Of a stretch of 64,000 nucleotides of DNA, positions 10,626 through 20,291 are shown piece by piece. A program made the translations under genes and the position numbers. The stretch comes from Oscillospiraceae bacterium. GTDB taxonomy: Bacteria > Bacillota > Clostridia > Oscillospirales > Ruminococcaceae. Below the pieces are notes generated by a model, which made no database searches, was not told the DNA's origin, and saw nothing but the letters and a program-made list of their open reading frames with translations. The DNA is taken from assembly GCA_021203065.1 (NCBI GenBank), contig JAJQBX010000025.1, positions 119,004-183,003 on the forward strand. Direction: 5' to 3'. Position 1 is the first letter of the stretch, and every line of letters begins with the position of its first letter.

Positions 10626-11891
10626 ATGGGAATGACACTCTCACAAAAGATACTGGCTGCTCATTGCGGAGCAGAAAAGCTCGAAGCGGGTCAGCTCGTC
10701 CTGTGCGATTTAGACCGTGTTCACGGCAACGACGTAACATGTCCCCCTGCCATAAGAGAATTCAACAAGATGGGACTTCCTGACGTCTTTGATAAAGATA
10801 AAGTCACCATGGTCATGGATCACTTCGTCCCGAACAAGGACATCAAGGCAGCTGAGCAGTGCAAGATTTGCCGTGACTTCTGCCGTGAGCACACCATGGA
10901 CGGCTTTTATGACGTCGGAAGAATGGGAATTGAGCATGCACTTCTTCCGGAAAGCGGTCTGGTTGTCAGCGGAGACGTCACCATCGGCGCAGACTCCCAC
11001 ACCTGCACCTATGGCGCACTCGGCGCATTCTCGACCGGTGTCGGCTCAACAGACATGGCTTTCGGAATGGCAACCGGCAAGGCTTGGTTCAAAGTCCCGT
11101 CTGCTATAAAGTTTGAGCTTTCAGGTTCGCTTTCTCCATCAGTCAGCGGCAAGGACGTGATACTTCACATAATCGGCATGATTGGCGTCGACGGCGCACT
11201 CTATCGTTCGATGGAGTTCACCGGAGAGGGAGCGCACAATCTCTCGATGAGCGACCGCTTCACCATCTGCAACATGGCTATAGAAGCCGGTGCAAAGAAC
11301 GGCATCTTCGAAGTCGACGACAAAACTCTTGAGTACGAGAAAGAGCATGCACAGCGTGAGCCGAAGATTTTCCATGCCGACCCCGACGCCGAGTATGACG
11401 AGGTTATAAAGATTAATCTCAGTGAAATCAAGCCGACAGTCGCATTTCCGCATCTTCCGGAGAACACCCACACCGTCGACGAGATAGGTGAGGTAAAGAT
11501 TGATCAGGTTGTAATCGGTTCATGCACCAACGGACTTTATGACGACATAAAGACCGCATGGGAGATAATCAAGGGTCACAAGGTTGCAGACGGTCTTAGG
11601 GTCATTATCATCCCTGCAACGCAGAAGGTCTATCTTCGCTGCCTCGAAGAGGGCTTCATCAAGGACTTCATCGAAGCCGGTTGTATAGTCTCAACTCCTA
11701 CCTGCGGACCTTGTCTTGGAGGATATATGGGAGTTCTGGCGCACGGCGAAAGATGCATTTCCACGACAAACAGAAACTTCGTCGGAAGAATGGGAGACCC
11801 CACTTCGGAAGTTTATCTTGCAAGTCCCGCAACAGCGGCGGCAAGCGCACTGGCAGGAGTAATCTCTGACCCGAGGGAGGCGACAAAATGA
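10626..11891 (+). CDS. leuC: 3-isopropylmalate dehydratase large subunit
   Basis: A 421-residue aconitase-family subunit isomerising 2- to 3-isopropylmalate. The 4Fe-4S ligands are in VIGSCTNG and [25 protein letters not shown] is the substrate-side signature. The length fits the short archaeal/clostridial LeuC type rather than the ~465-residue E. coli type. Starts behind AGGAGG; the last codons overlap leuD by 4 bp (ATGA), so the two subunits are coupled. Confidence 0.95.
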   Translation: MGMTLSQKILAAHCGAEKLEAGQLVLCDLDRVHGNDVTCPPAIREFNKMGLPDVFDKDKVTMVMDHFVPNKDIKAAEQCKICRDFCREHTMDGFYDVGRMGIEHALLPESGLVVSGDVTIGADSHTCTYGALGAFSTGVGSTDMAFGMATGKAWFKVPSAIKFELSGSLSPSVSGKDVILHIIGMIGVDGALYRSMEFTGEGAHNLSMSDRFTICNMAIEAGAKNGIFEVDDKTLEYEKEHAQREPKIFHADPDAEYDEVIKINLSEIKPTVAFPHLPENTHTVDEIGEVKIDQVVIGSCTNGLYDDIKTAWEIIKGHKVADGLRVIIIPATQKVYLRCLEEGFIKDFIEAGCIVSTPTCGPCLGGYMGVLAHGERCISTTNRNFVGRMGDPTSEVYLASPATAAASALAGVISDPREATK

Positions 11892-12382
11892 TCAGCACCG
11901 GAAAAGTAATCAAGTATGGAAACAACGTCGACACCGACGTCATCATCCCCGCAAGATATTTGAATTCCAGCGAGCCGGAATTCTTGGCGGCTCACTGCAT
12001 GGAGGATCTAGATAGCAAATTCCACGAGAAAGTAAAGCCCGGAGACCTGATAGTCGCCGGCGAGAACTTCGGTTGCGGCTCTTCCCGTGAGCATGCACCG
12101 GCGGCAATAAAAGCGAGCGGCATTTCAGTCGTAATCGCCAAGAGCTTTGCAAGAATCTTCTACCGCAATTCGATCAACATCGGTCTTGCAATAGTCGAAT
12201 GCCCTGCGGCGGCTGACGAAATCGCTGACGGCGATGAGGTGTCGGTAGACTTCTCAACCGGCGTCATAACTGACAAAACCACCGGAAAAGAGTATCAGTC
12301 TGAGCCATTTCCGGAGTTTATTCAGAATATAATTTCTGCCGGAGGACTCGTTGAAGCGGTAAAGAAAGGCGTAGTGGGGTGA
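11888..12382 (+). CDS. leuD: 3-isopropylmalate dehydratase small subunit
   Basis: A 164-residue swivelling-domain subunit partnering Leu[16 protein letters not shown] opens the protein and the substrate-binding loop is [12 protein letters not shown]. Start ATG overlaps the leuC stop by 4 bp; its TGA lies 5 bp before the leuB ATG. Length typical for the short LeuD type. Confidence 0.95.
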   Translation: MISTGKVIKYGNNVDTDVIIPARYLNSSEPEFLAAHCMEDLDSKFHEKVKPGDLIVAGENFGCGSSREHAPAAIKASGISVVIAKSFARIFYRNSINIGLAIVECPAAADEIADGDEVSVDFSTGVITDKTTGKEYQSEPFPEFIQNIISAGGLVEAVKKGVVG

Positions 12383-12387
12383 TTTCT

Positions 12388-13461
12388 ATGACATACAATA
12401 TAGCTCTTCTCAGAGGAGACGGAATTGGTCCGGAGATTGTTGACAGCGCAGTGAGAGTGCTTGAGGCTGTCGGTGAGAAATTCGGGCATGAATTTAAGTT
12501 TACACCGTATCTGATCGGCGGTGCGGCTATCGACGAGTGCGGCGAGCCTTTGCCGAAAGAAACCGTCGACGGCTGTCTTGCTTCCGACAGCGTTCTTTTG
12601 GGCGCAGTCGGAGGTCCGAAGTGGGACAACCTTTCGGGTGAAAAGCGTCCCGAAAAGGCACTTCTTGGCATCAGGGCGGCGCTTGGACTCTTCACAAATC
12701 TTCGCCCTGCAAAGCTCTATCCTGCACTCAAGGGCGACTGCCCGCTCAGGGAGGACATCGCTTCCGGCGGCTTTGACATCATGATTGTCCGTGAACTCAC
12801 CGGCGGCATCTACTTCGGCGACAGGGGATATAGAACCGGCAAATACGGCGAGGAAGCCTATGACACTGAGTGTTACTCAAGATTCGAAATCGAAAGAATT
12901 TCCCGTGTCGCATTCGAGACGGCAAAGAAACGCCGTGGCAAAGTCACCAGCATCGACAAGGCTAACGTCTTAGAAACCTCAAGGCTTTGGAGAAAGACAA
13001 TCCACGAGATTGAGAAAGAATATGAGGGCGTCACCTGCACAGATATGCTCGTCGACAATGCGGCGATGCAGCTTGTCAGAAATCCCTCCCAGTTCGACGT
13101 CATCGTCACCTCAAACATGTTTGGCGACATCCTTTCCGACGAGGCTTCACAGCTCACCGGATCAATCGGCATGCTTCCGTCAGCATCACTCGGCGACAAC
13201 ACACGTGGCATGTATGAGCCCATCCACGGCTCTGCTCCCGACATCGCAGGAAAGGGAATCGCCAACCCGATTGCGACCATTTTGTCTGCGGCAATGATGC
13301 TCCGCTATTCGTTCTCACTTATGGACGAGGCTGACTGCATCGAGGCGGCAGTTGATAAGGTGCTTAATGACGGCTTGAGAACTGCGGATATTATCGGTGA
13401 CAGTGGTGCTACACCGCTTTCGACAACCGAAATGACCGATGCAATAATTGCACGGCTTTAA
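12388..13461 (+). CDS. leuB: 3-isopropylmalate dehydrogenase
   Basis: A 357-residue NAD-dependent oxidative decarboxylase completing the leucine branch. It starts at the ATG at 12388 ([18 protein letters not shown]) behind GGGGTGA; a GTG at 12379 is in frame but poorly placed. Active-site motifs: [13 protein letters not shown], the Mg ligands in [14 protein letters not shown], and the NAD loop [16 protein letters not shown]. Last biosynthetic gene of the operon, whose set lacks only ilvA and an aminotransferase. Confidence 0.96.
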   Translation: MTYNIALLRGDGIGPEIVDSAVRVLEAVGEKFGHEFKFTPYLIGGAAIDECGEPLPKETVDGCLASDSVLLGAVGGPKWDNLSGEKRPEKALLGIRAALGLFTNLRPAKLYPALKGDCPLREDIASGGFDIMIVRELTGGIYFGDRGYRTGKYGEEAYDTECYSRFEIERISRVAFETAKKRRGKVTSIDKANVLETSRLWRKTIHEIEKEYEGVTCTDMLVDNAAMQLVRNPSQFDVIVTSNMFGDILSDEASQLTGSIGMLPSASLGDNTRGMYEPIHGSAPDIAGKGIANPIATILSAAMMLRYSFSLMDEADCIEAAVDKVLNDGLRTADIIGDSGATPLSTTEMTDAIIARL

Positions 13462-13481
13462 ACTTTAGGAAGTGACTGAAA

Positions 13482-14681
13482 ATGTTCGATTTTGGCGAGC
13501 TTTTGAATAAGCTTGATTCAATAGTTCTTTTCAGAGGCGTAACCCGGGGCGAGGTTTTAGCCTCGCTTCGCCGTCTTCTGGATTCAGAGGAGGGTTCTGG
13601 AAGAATAGCTCTTTATGCCGATTTCGTGAGTGAGCTCTTCAGGCACGGCTACGACTTCGGAAGCTACCTTATGGACGCCGTTTCGGAGGACGAGAACGAC
13701 TACATAAAGCTCCGTTCAGAGAATCTCGAAATTCCTGATGTTCTGGCGAACTGTTTAAGAGAGGAGCTTGGGATCTTCACAGAGCTGTCCGGTCTTACAT
13801 CGCAGGACTTAAGAGTATTCACCGGCTACCACGGCTATCTTCCCGAATTCAGTTCGACAAAATTCGACTTTGTTTCGGAATATGAGAGAAGAGCCCTTAA
13901 CGTCGGCTCAACCGGCTATGGAATCTACGCCAAAAACGTCATGTTCCGTGTCGTAGACGGCGAAATCACGCCGCTTCGCTCTCCGGATAAAACCAAGCTA
14001 TCCCATCTCATCGGCTACGAAAGCCAGCGTGAGCAGCTCATCGGGAATACTCTTGCATTCCTTGAGAACCGCCCTTGCGCCAACACACTTCTCTATGGTG
14101 ACGCAGGAACGGGCAAGTCGTCGAGCGTCAAGGCGGTTGCGAACTATTTCGCGCCGAAAGGGCTTCGGCTCATCGAAATGCGAAAGGATCAGCTTCGTGA
14201 CATCCCCCACGTGATGGAGTCTGTCAGGGACAATCCTCTCAAGTTCATCATCTTCATAGACGACCTGTCTTTCAGCGCAGATGACGACAATTTCAGCTCC
14301 CTGAAAGCAATTTTAGAGGGCTCAGCATCCGTCCAGTCCCCGAACACTGTTATCTATGTGACGAGTAACCGCCGGCATCTTGTCAAGGAGAGCTTCTCCG
14401 ACCGTGACGGCGACGACATCCACCGTGGAGACACGATGCAGGAGCAGATTTCCATGTCCGAGCGTTTCGGGCTCGTAATCCTCTTCACAAAGCCCTCAAA
14501 GCAGGGATATTTGGAGATAGTCAGGGGACTGTTCGAGGAAATGAAGCTCGAGTGGTCTGACGATGTCGAAGTGAAAGCCTGTGCATTTGCACTCCGCAAG
14601 GGCGGCTTCACCCCAAGAGCCGCAGAGCAGTTTGTCGACTCGTGCGCCGCTCAGGAGATGAAAATTGCCGAAGAAAAGTGA
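13482..14681 (+). CDS. DUF815-family AAA+ ATP-binding protein
   Basis: A 399-residue protein. Walker A GDAGTGKS is at about residues 206-213, Walker B FIIFIDDLSF follows, then VTSNRRHL (sensor 1-like) and SMSERFGL. This order is characteristic of the DUF815 ATPases; the ~190-residue N-terminal part is less conserved. Cellular function unknown; the AAA+ fold suggests remodelling of a protein partner. It starts 20 bp after leuB with no terminator between, so it probably rides on the branched-chain transcript, but nothing links it to amino acid synthesis. Confidence 0.85.
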   Translation: MFDFGELLNKLDSIVLFRGVTRGEVLASLRRLLDSEEGSGRIALYADFVSELFRHGYDFGSYLMDAVSEDENDYIKLRSENLEIPDVLANCLREELGIFTELSGLTSQDLRVFTGYHGYLPEFSSTKFDFVSEYERRALNVGSTGYGIYAKNVMFRVVDGEITPLRSPDKTKLSHLIGYESQREQLIGNTLAFLENRPCANTLLYGDAGTGKSSSVKAVANYFAPKGLRLIEMRKDQLRDIPHVMESVRDNPLKFIIFIDDLSFSADDDNFSSLKAILEGSASVQSPNTVIYVTSNRRHLVKESFSDRDGDDIHRGDTMQEQISMSERFGLVILFTKPSKQGYLEIVRGLFEEMKLEWSDDVEVKACAFALRKGGFTPRAAEQFVDSCAAQEMKIAEEK

Positions 14682-14698
14682 ATGTTTGATGAAGAGGA

Positions 14699-14727
14699 TT
14701 GAACGCGAGAACGTTCTTTGTTATAAT
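14699..14727 (+). promoter_or_regulatory. Promoter with internal palindrome before the TauE/SafE gene
   Basis: TTGAAC (14699-14704), 17-bp spacer, TATAAT (14722-14727). The spacer contains the perfect palindrome AGAACGTTCT, a candidate repressor site. It does not match the GAAC-N4-GTTC SOS box. Confidence 0.7.
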
Positions 14728-14785
14728 TATTGTGTTTGTGACACCGGTCATGCAATAATTTATAGGATATAGCGTTGGGAGAATA

Positions 14786-15682
14786 ATGTTTGAATTCTTG
14801 ATCTGTGCGCTTGCAGGGATAGGGGCAGGCGTAGCAACCGGATTTGCCGGGCTTTCGGCGGCTGTTTACATCTCGCCGATACTTGTAACTTTCTTGGGAA
14901 TACCCTCTTATGAGGCGATAGGAATAGCACTTGCTTCGGATGTACTTGCTTCCGGGGCAAGCTCTTTGACATACTATCGTCACGGAAATATCGACATAAA
15001 GCGATGCATACCGCTTCTTGCTTCGGTCATAAGCTTTGCTATAATCGGAAGTGTGGTCGGCTTCTTTGTCTCGTCTACCGACATAGGCGACACCGCCATG
15101 ACCTATTGGACGGTGCTTATCTCCCTTGGACTGGGGCTATGGTTTTTAATAAAGCCTGCCGATAGTAACCATGCGCATGTATTTTCGGAGAAGACAAGAA
15201 CGATATTCGCTGTGCTTCTGGGAGCATACACCGGATTTGTCTGCGGATTTCAGGGCACAGGCGGAGGAATGATGATGCTCTTCATCCTGACGATTGTGAT
15301 GGGCTATGCTCTCAAGACCGCCGTCGGTACAAGCGTGTTCATCATGACATTCACTGCCCTGATAGGAGCGATTTCCCACTTTGCAATCAACGGCATGCCG
15401 GATTTGTCCCAGCTTGCAATCTGCGTCGTGTTCACCCTTATAGCGGCTCAGATTTCGGCGAGCCTTGCAAACAAGATAAAGGTCTCGAGCTGTAACCTGA
15501 TTATAGGCGTGCTCTTGGCGGTTTCGGGAGTCATAATGCTTCTCATAAATCTCAGGGATTCGGGATTTGCAGACTTTGATACTGCTGATCTCATACTGAT
15601 TGGTGCAGGGGCTATCTTTGTCATAGTTCTTATACTCCTCTATGAGATAAAACGACTCAGAAATAAAGACGGAAAAGAGTGA
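14786..15682 (+). CDS. TauE/SafE-family membrane permease
   Basis: A 298-residue membrane protein with about eight hydrophobic spans in two halves. The first half opens with GIGAGVATGFAGLSAAVYISP and the second with GAYTGFVCGFQGTGGGMMML, the repeated glycine-rich signature of TauE/SafE transporters (sulfite/sulfonate or small organic-acid anion export or import). Substrate not predictable. It has its own promoter; the next gene starts 7 bp after its stop, so the two form an operon. Confidence 0.87.
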   Translation: MFEFLICALAGIGAGVATGFAGLSAAVYISPILVTFLGIPSYEAIGIALASDVLASGASSLTYYRHGNIDIKRCIPLLASVISFAIIGSVVGFFVSSTDIGDTAMTYWTVLISLGLGLWFLIKPADSNHAHVFSEKTRTIFAVLLGAYTGFVCGFQGTGGGMMMLFILTIVMGYALKTAVGTSVFIMTFTALIGAISHFAINGMPDLSQLAICVVFTLIAAQISASLANKIKVSSCNLIIGVLLAVSGVIMLLINLRDSGFADFDTADLILIGAGAIFVIVLILLYEIKRLRNKDGKE

Positions 15683-15688
15683 GAAGCC

Positions 15689-16873
15689 GTGCCTGACGAC
15701 AAGAAAAAGACCCGGAAGAGCAAAATAAAGCGTTCGGGGCTACACAAAGCCCTCTGGAGCTTTCTCTGGGTAATTGCAAGACCATATATGTATATAAGAT
15801 ATGGCTTCAAAACTAAGTATCTCAAGCTCAAAGAGCCCTGCTTGGTGATTTCAAACCACCTTACCGAAATCGACATGATAATGGTCGGTTGCGCATCTCC
15901 GAGGCAGATGTATATTGTCGGAGGCGAGCATATCGCTTCAAAGAAGATTTTTCCTGTGCTCGATTTCTTCTTCCACCCGATAACAATGTATAAAGCCGAT
16001 GCCGACACTGCGGCAGTAAAGGAGATTATAAGGCGTCTAAGGTCGGGGCACAGCATCATGCTCTTCCCGGAGGGCAGCCGTTCCTTTAACGGTGAGACGG
16101 AAAAGCTCTCGGACAGCATCGGAAAACTCTGCAAATCCGGCAAGTGCGGTCTTGTTACATATCACCTTGGCGGAGGCTACTTCACCGCCCCGAGGTGGGC
16201 ATACACAACCCGAAAGGGCAAGATGTGGGGCGAGATAAAGAGCTATCTTACTGCAGAAGAAGTCGCAAAGATGACACCCCAAGAGATAACAGACCTCATC
16301 AACCGTGACATATATGATAACGCCTATGAAACCCAGCGAAAGGAAATGAGCCGCTACACCGGCAAACGCCTTGCCGAGGGGCTTGAAAACTACCTCGTCA
16401 TCTGCCCCAAGTGCGGTGAGTACAATACTCTTGAAACCTGCGACGACACTTTCAGATGCCCCCACTGCGGAATGAACGGAAAGTATAACGAATACGGTTT
16501 CTTAGAGGGCGAAGACCTCCCGTTTGATAACGTCTATGACTGGGGCAAGTGGGTTGAAAAGAAGTTTGCGGAAGACTTATCTGAGAAGCAGCCGGACGAG
16601 CTCCTCTTCACCGATTCCGACCTCAGATTCTACGAAATCGCCCCGAATCACGAGAGAGTCACTCTTCAGGAAACGGAAATCAGGGGCTATTCTGACAGAT
16701 TAGAGATAGGCGGCGCAAAATTTGACTTTTCCGAGATAACTGGAATGGATATGCTCTACTATGGCAAGACGCTCATGTTCACATGGCAGGGACGGCACTT
16801 CGGTCTGACCGGCGAAAGCTTCCACGCCGTCCGTTACAAATGGACATACGATTACTACATAGCCGCAAGGTAA
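15689..16873 (+). CDS. PlsC-like 1-acylglycerol-3-phosphate acyltransferase with zinc ribbon
   Basis: A 394-residue protein starting at GTG 15689. The acyltransferase domain (about 35-215) has the HX4D motif in SNHLTEID and the glycerol-phosphate motif FPEGSRSFNG. Behind it lies a zinc ribbon with CPKCGEYN and CPHCGMNG (about 232-260) and a further ~130-residue C-terminal region with no family I recognise. Ordinary PlsC enzymes are ~200-250 residues, so the zinc ribbon and tail are an added module. Likely acylates lysophosphatidate or a related membrane lipid precursor on the cytoplasmic face. Confidence 0.85.
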   Translation: MPDDKKKTRKSKIKRSGLHKALWSFLWVIARPYMYIRYGFKTKYLKLKEPCLVISNHLTEIDMIMVGCASPRQMYIVGGEHIASKKIFPVLDFFFHPITMYKADADTAAVKEIIRRLRSGHSIMLFPEGSRSFNGETEKLSDSIGKLCKSGKCGLVTYHLGGGYFTAPRWAYTTRKGKMWGEIKSYLTAEEVAKMTPQEITDLINRDIYDNAYETQRKEMSRYTGKRLAEGLENYLVICPKCGEYNTLETCDDTFRCPHCGMNGKYNEYGFLEGEDLPFDNVYDWGKWVEKKFAEDLSEKQPDELLFTDSDLRFYEIAPNHERVTLQETEIRGYSDRLEIGGAKFDFSEITGMDMLYYGKTLMFTWQGRHFGLTGESFHAVRYKWTYDYYIAAR

Positions 16874-16890
16874 GAAGCCTTGCGGTTTTC
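16863..16890 (+). terminator. Terminator of the tauE-plsC operon
   Basis: CCGCAAGG (16863-16870) pairs with CCTTGCGG (16878-16885), followed by TTTTC. The left arm overlaps the acyltransferase stop codon. Confidence 0.85.
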
Positions 16891-16937
16891 TTATACCAAG
16901 CTGGCGGCAGTTTGCATAATTCTTTTTGAATTCAGGC

Positions 16938-16966
16938 TTGACATTTGGGGGATTTTACAATATTAT
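16938..16966 (+). promoter_or_regulatory. Promoter of the GH53 galactanase genes
   Basis: TTGACA (16938-16943), 17-bp spacer, TATTAT (16961-16966); start expected about 25 nt before the ATG at 16997. Confidence 0.8.
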
Positions 16967-16996
16967 TAGAGGGTAAGAAAACCTTGAGGTGATACT

Positions 16997-18943
16997 ATGA
17001 AACACTTTAAACTGATATTAACCATTCTTCTCTGCGGCGTTCTGGCGATAACAGCCCTCTGCGCATGCGGAGACAGCAACAAAGAATTTGATTATTCCGA
17101 CTATGGAATTCAGGTCAGCGAGATTGAGGGGCTTTCCGATGACTTCATCTTCGGCGTCGACCTGTCTTCAATCATCGAGGTCGAAAACGCCGGCGGAAAG
17201 TTCTATGATGAAGACGGCAATGAGACTGACATCTTTGAGCTCCTCGCCTCATATGGCGTCAACTACGTAAGAATCCGCCTCTGGAACGACCCCTATGACG
17301 AGGACGGCAACAGCTTCGGCGGCGGCGGAAACGACCTTGAGACCGACATCGAAATCGCCAAGCGTGCAGTTGCGGCAGGAATGCAGGTTTGCCTCGACTT
17401 CCACTACAGCGACTTCTGGGCTGATCCCTCAAAGCAGACCATCCCCCGTGAGTGGGAGGACTACACCAGTGAAGAGCTGAGGCAGGTAATTTACGACTAT
17501 ACCTACAGCGTTTTGCAGGCTTTCGATGAGGCGGGATGCCTCCCGTCGATGGTTCAGACCGGCAACGAGGTCAACAACGGCATCATGTACCCCAACGGCA
17601 AGACCGCTACATATCAGGCGATATACATGTCGTCGGCAATGTCGGCTGTAAAGGACTATGACGAAGACATTCTTACTGTCGTCCACCTCGCCAACGGTGC
17701 AACCTATTCGTCCATCTCCGGCAAATTGGATGAACTCATCACCGCAGGAGTCGAGTTTGACGTCATCGGTCTTAGCTACTACTCCTACTGGCACGGCTCT
17801 ATGTCCGATTTCCAAGACTGCGTCGAGAAGCTCGCCGAAAACTACGACCAGAAGATTTGCGTAATGGAGTACTCCTACGGCTACGGCGACGACTCGAATG
17901 AGTATACGGCAAACATCTTCAGCTCCGACCTTGAGGAAACCGGCGGCTACAAGGCTACCGTTCAGGGTCAGGCTTCATACATCCACGACGTCAACGAGGT
18001 TATAGCTTCGGTTGATACCGGCATCGGCACTTTCTACTGGGAGCCGGCATGGCTTCCTTTGGAGGGAACTTCATGGGCGACAGACTACGCCCACGACTAC
18101 CTCGAAGCTCAGGGCGACGGCGGAGGAGAGGGAACAGTTTCATGGGCAAATCAGGCTCTCTTCGACTTCGACGGAAATCCTCTTGCCAGTCTGAACGCAT
18201 TCAAGCTTATGCGTGATTCGGGAACAGCCGAGGAAAATATCCTTGAGATAAACACCGAAATCAGCTGTATGGTCGACCTGTCTTCTTCCGAAGAAATTGC
18301 ACTCCCGGAAACTGTCACCGCTCTTACGGACTTGGATCGCTGGGTTGAGCTTGATATAACTTGGAATGAGGATGAGATAGCTGCAATTGACGGTGCGGGA
18401 GAGTATACCGTAACCGGCACGGTGACCTGCGGAGGCGTCGACTATGACGTAACCGCCACCGTTACCACTTACTATGACTACCTCAAGAACGGAAGCTTTG
18501 ATGATGACACTATTTCTGCCGACGTCAAGGACTTTGACAATATCACCGGCTGGAGCATGACCGGAACGGACAACTCCTACAGAGTTGAGTCGAAGAATGC
18601 ACGCTCGGGAAGCAATAACCTCAATATCTGGTGCTCGTCTGCGTTCGAGAACACCCTCAGTCAGGAAATCTACAACCTCACGGCAGGAACGTATACATTC
18701 TCCGTCTACGCAAGAAGTGCGATGGAGAACTATAACTATCCCGAGTGTACGCTCTATGTCACCGTCGGAGATGAGACATACGAGGCGGAAATCACATGGG
18801 GTGATACATGGAGCGATTGGGTTCAGACGACCATAGAATTCACCGTTACCGAAACCACCGACATAACCGTCGGCATCAAATCGACCGGTGAAGCGGCAAC
18901 ATGGGCGCACTTCGACGACTTCGCACTTTCAAGAAAGGACTAA
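16997..18943 (+). CDS. Secreted GH53 endo-beta-1,4-galactanase lipoprotein with C-terminal binding domain
   Basis: A 648-residue lipoprotein: signal peptide with a lipobox at ALCAC, then a GH53 catalytic domain (about 45-405) that cuts beta-1,4-galactan side chains of pectin. The acid/base is E191 in VQTGNEV and the nucleophile E291 in VMEYSYG; HYSDFWADPSKQ and YVRIRLWNDP are family hallmarks. Next is a Big_4-like Ig domain (about 415-495), then a ~140-residue beta-sandwich with NGSFDDD at its start and HFDDFALS at its end. This resembles galactan-binding CBMs such as CBM61, but the family assignment is inference. The enzyme should be membrane-anchored outside the cell. A cytoplasmic-type GH53 paralog follows 3 bp later. 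Confidence 0.93.
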   Translation: MKHFKLILTILLCGVLAITALCACGDSNKEFDYSDYGIQVSEIEGLSDDFIFGVDLSSIIEVENAGGKFYDEDGNETDIFELLASYGVNYVRIRLWNDPYDEDGNSFGGGGNDLETDIEIAKRAVAAGMQVCLDFHYSDFWADPSKQTIPREWEDYTSEELRQVIYDYTYSVLQAFDEAGCLPSMVQTGNEVNNGIMYPNGKTATYQAIYMSSAMSAVKDYDEDILTVVHLANGATYSSISGKLDELITAGVEFDVIGLSYYSYWHGSMSDFQDCVEKLAENYDQKICVMEYSYGYGDDSNEYTANIFSSDLEETGGYKATVQGQASYIHDVNEVIASVDTGIGTFYWEPAWLPLEGTSWATDYAHDYLEAQGDGGGEGTVSWANQALFDFDGNPLASLNAFKLMRDSGTAEENILEINTEISCMVDLSSSEEIALPETVTALTDLDRWVELDITWNEDEIAAIDGAGEYTVTGTVTCGGVDYDVTATVTTYYDYLKNGSFDDDTISADVKDFDNITGWSMTGTDNSYRVESKNARSGSNNLNIWCSSAFENTLSQEIYNLTAGTYTFSVYARSAMENYNYPECTLYVTVGDETYEAEITWGDTWSDWVQTTIEFTVTETTDITVGIKSTGEAATWAHFDDFALSRKD

Positions 18944-18946
18944 ACC

Positions 18947-20080
18947 ATGAGCAAGTATGAAATAGGCATGGATATATCTACGCTTTACGACCTTGAGGAA
19001 GAGGGAATAAAGTTTTACGACCACGGCAAAGATGGCGACCTTATCGCTATTCTCGGGAGCTACGGCGTCAATTCCATCCGTCTTCGCCTCTGGCACAACC
19101 CGTTTGACGAGAACGGCGAAAGCTACGGCGCAGGAACATGTGATTTACCGAGAGTCACATCCCTTGCGAAGCGTGTGAAAGCCGCAGGAATGAGCTTCCT
19201 ACTCGACATCCACTACAGCGATTTCTGGTGCGACCCGTCGAAGCAGACGATTCCGAAAGCGTGGAAAGGCTTGAGCTTCGAAGAGCTCAAAACCGCCGTT
19301 CATGACTACACTGTGGAGGTGATTGCTCACCTCAAAGCAAACGGCTGTGAGCCGGACATGGTTCAGGTCGGCAACGAGATAACCGGAGGAATGCTCTGGG
19401 AATACGGCAGACTCACTTGGAATGAGGAGAAAGGCTGTCACGACGGCTATGACAACCTCTGCGAGCTTCTTAAAGCCGGAGTAGCGGGCGTGAGAAGTGA
19501 AACGAGTGCCAAAGTGGTCATCCACCTCGAGCGGAGCTTCGACAACCCAAGATACCGTGAATTCTTTGACAATATGGTTTCCCATGGCTTGGACTTCGAC
19601 GCCATAGGCTTAAGCTACTACCCCTACTGGCATCACTCTTTCGATGAGCTCATCGCCAATATGCAGGACATGGCTGAGCGTTACGACAAGGAGCTCTACG
19701 TCGTCGAGACCTCCTATGCTTTCACCAAGGATCACTTCGACCCCGCCGGCAGCGGTCAGCATCTTGTGGTAGACCACAGCTATGTTCCCGAAGAGGGACA
19801 GCCGCTTCCATATCCCATCAGCATCGAGGGACAGAAGCAGTTTGTCCACAAGCTGTTGGAGCTGCTCCCGGAAGTGAAGAACTTCGGCGGCGTCTACTAC
19901 TGGGAACCCGCATGGATTCCCAGCCCCAAAGGCACATGGGCAAGCGAAGGTGCGAGAAAGTACATCCACGAGGAAGACAAGACGGACGGAAACGAATGGG
20001 CGAACCAATGTATGTTTGACTATGCCGGCAACGCACTGCCTGCACTGGGGGAGTTCAGAATTTTTTCGGAGACGACATGA
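18947..20080 (+). CDS. Intracellular-type GH53 beta-1,4-galactanase
   Basis: A 377-residue GH53 enzyme with no signal peptide or accessory domain, so probably cytoplasmic. The acid/base is E144 (VQVGNEITGG) and the nucleophile E254 (YVVETSY). It shares IRLRLWHNPFDENGESYG and HYSDFWCDPSKQTIPKAW with the secreted paralog just upstream, indicating duplication and relocalisation. It likely finishes imported galacto-oligosaccharides. Cotranscribed with the secreted gene. Confidence 0.92.
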   Translation: MSKYEIGMDISTLYDLEEEGIKFYDHGKDGDLIAILGSYGVNSIRLRLWHNPFDENGESYGAGTCDLPRVTSLAKRVKAAGMSFLLDIHYSDFWCDPSKQTIPKAWKGLSFEELKTAVHDYTVEVIAHLKANGCEPDMVQVGNEITGGMLWEYGRLTWNEEKGCHDGYDNLCELLKAGVAGVRSETSAKVVIHLERSFDNPRYREFFDNMVSHGLDFDAIGLSYYPYWHHSFDELIANMQDMAERYDKELYVVETSYAFTKDHFDPAGSGQHLVVDHSYVPEEGQPLPYPISIEGQKQFVHKLLELLPEVKNFGGVYYWEPAWIPSPKGTWASEGARKYIHEEDKTDGNEWANQCMFDYAGNALPALGEFRIFSETT

Positions 20081-20161
20081 GCCCAACCCGCTTCCCAAGC
20101 CGTTCTATGTGAAATCCGTGTGAGCCTTGTAAAAAATCTCAATAAATTTTCGCTTTTTGTG

Positions 20162-20190
20162 TTGACATTTTCGTACAAAAGGTATAAAAT
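20162..20190 (+). promoter_or_regulatory. Promoter of the sugar ABC operon, with downstream inverted repeat
   Basis: TTGACA (20162-20167), 17-bp spacer, TAAAAT (20185-20190). Just downstream, TGTGCAAA (20196-20203) and TTTGCACA (20227-20234) form an inverted repeat across the presumed start site, a candidate operator or 5' hairpin. Confidence 0.75.
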
Positions 20191-20291
20191 AGGCTTGTGC
20201 AAAATACATAAATGCCCCGTTTAATATTTGCACATCACTTGCGACTGTGGGGCATAATATCAAAATACTTCTTTCCAAGGAGGAAACTACC

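Noticed and set aside
14699..14727. SOS (LexA) box in the TauE/SafE promoter
   Set aside because: The palindrome AGAACGTTCT lacks the four-base spacer of GAAC-N4-GTTC.
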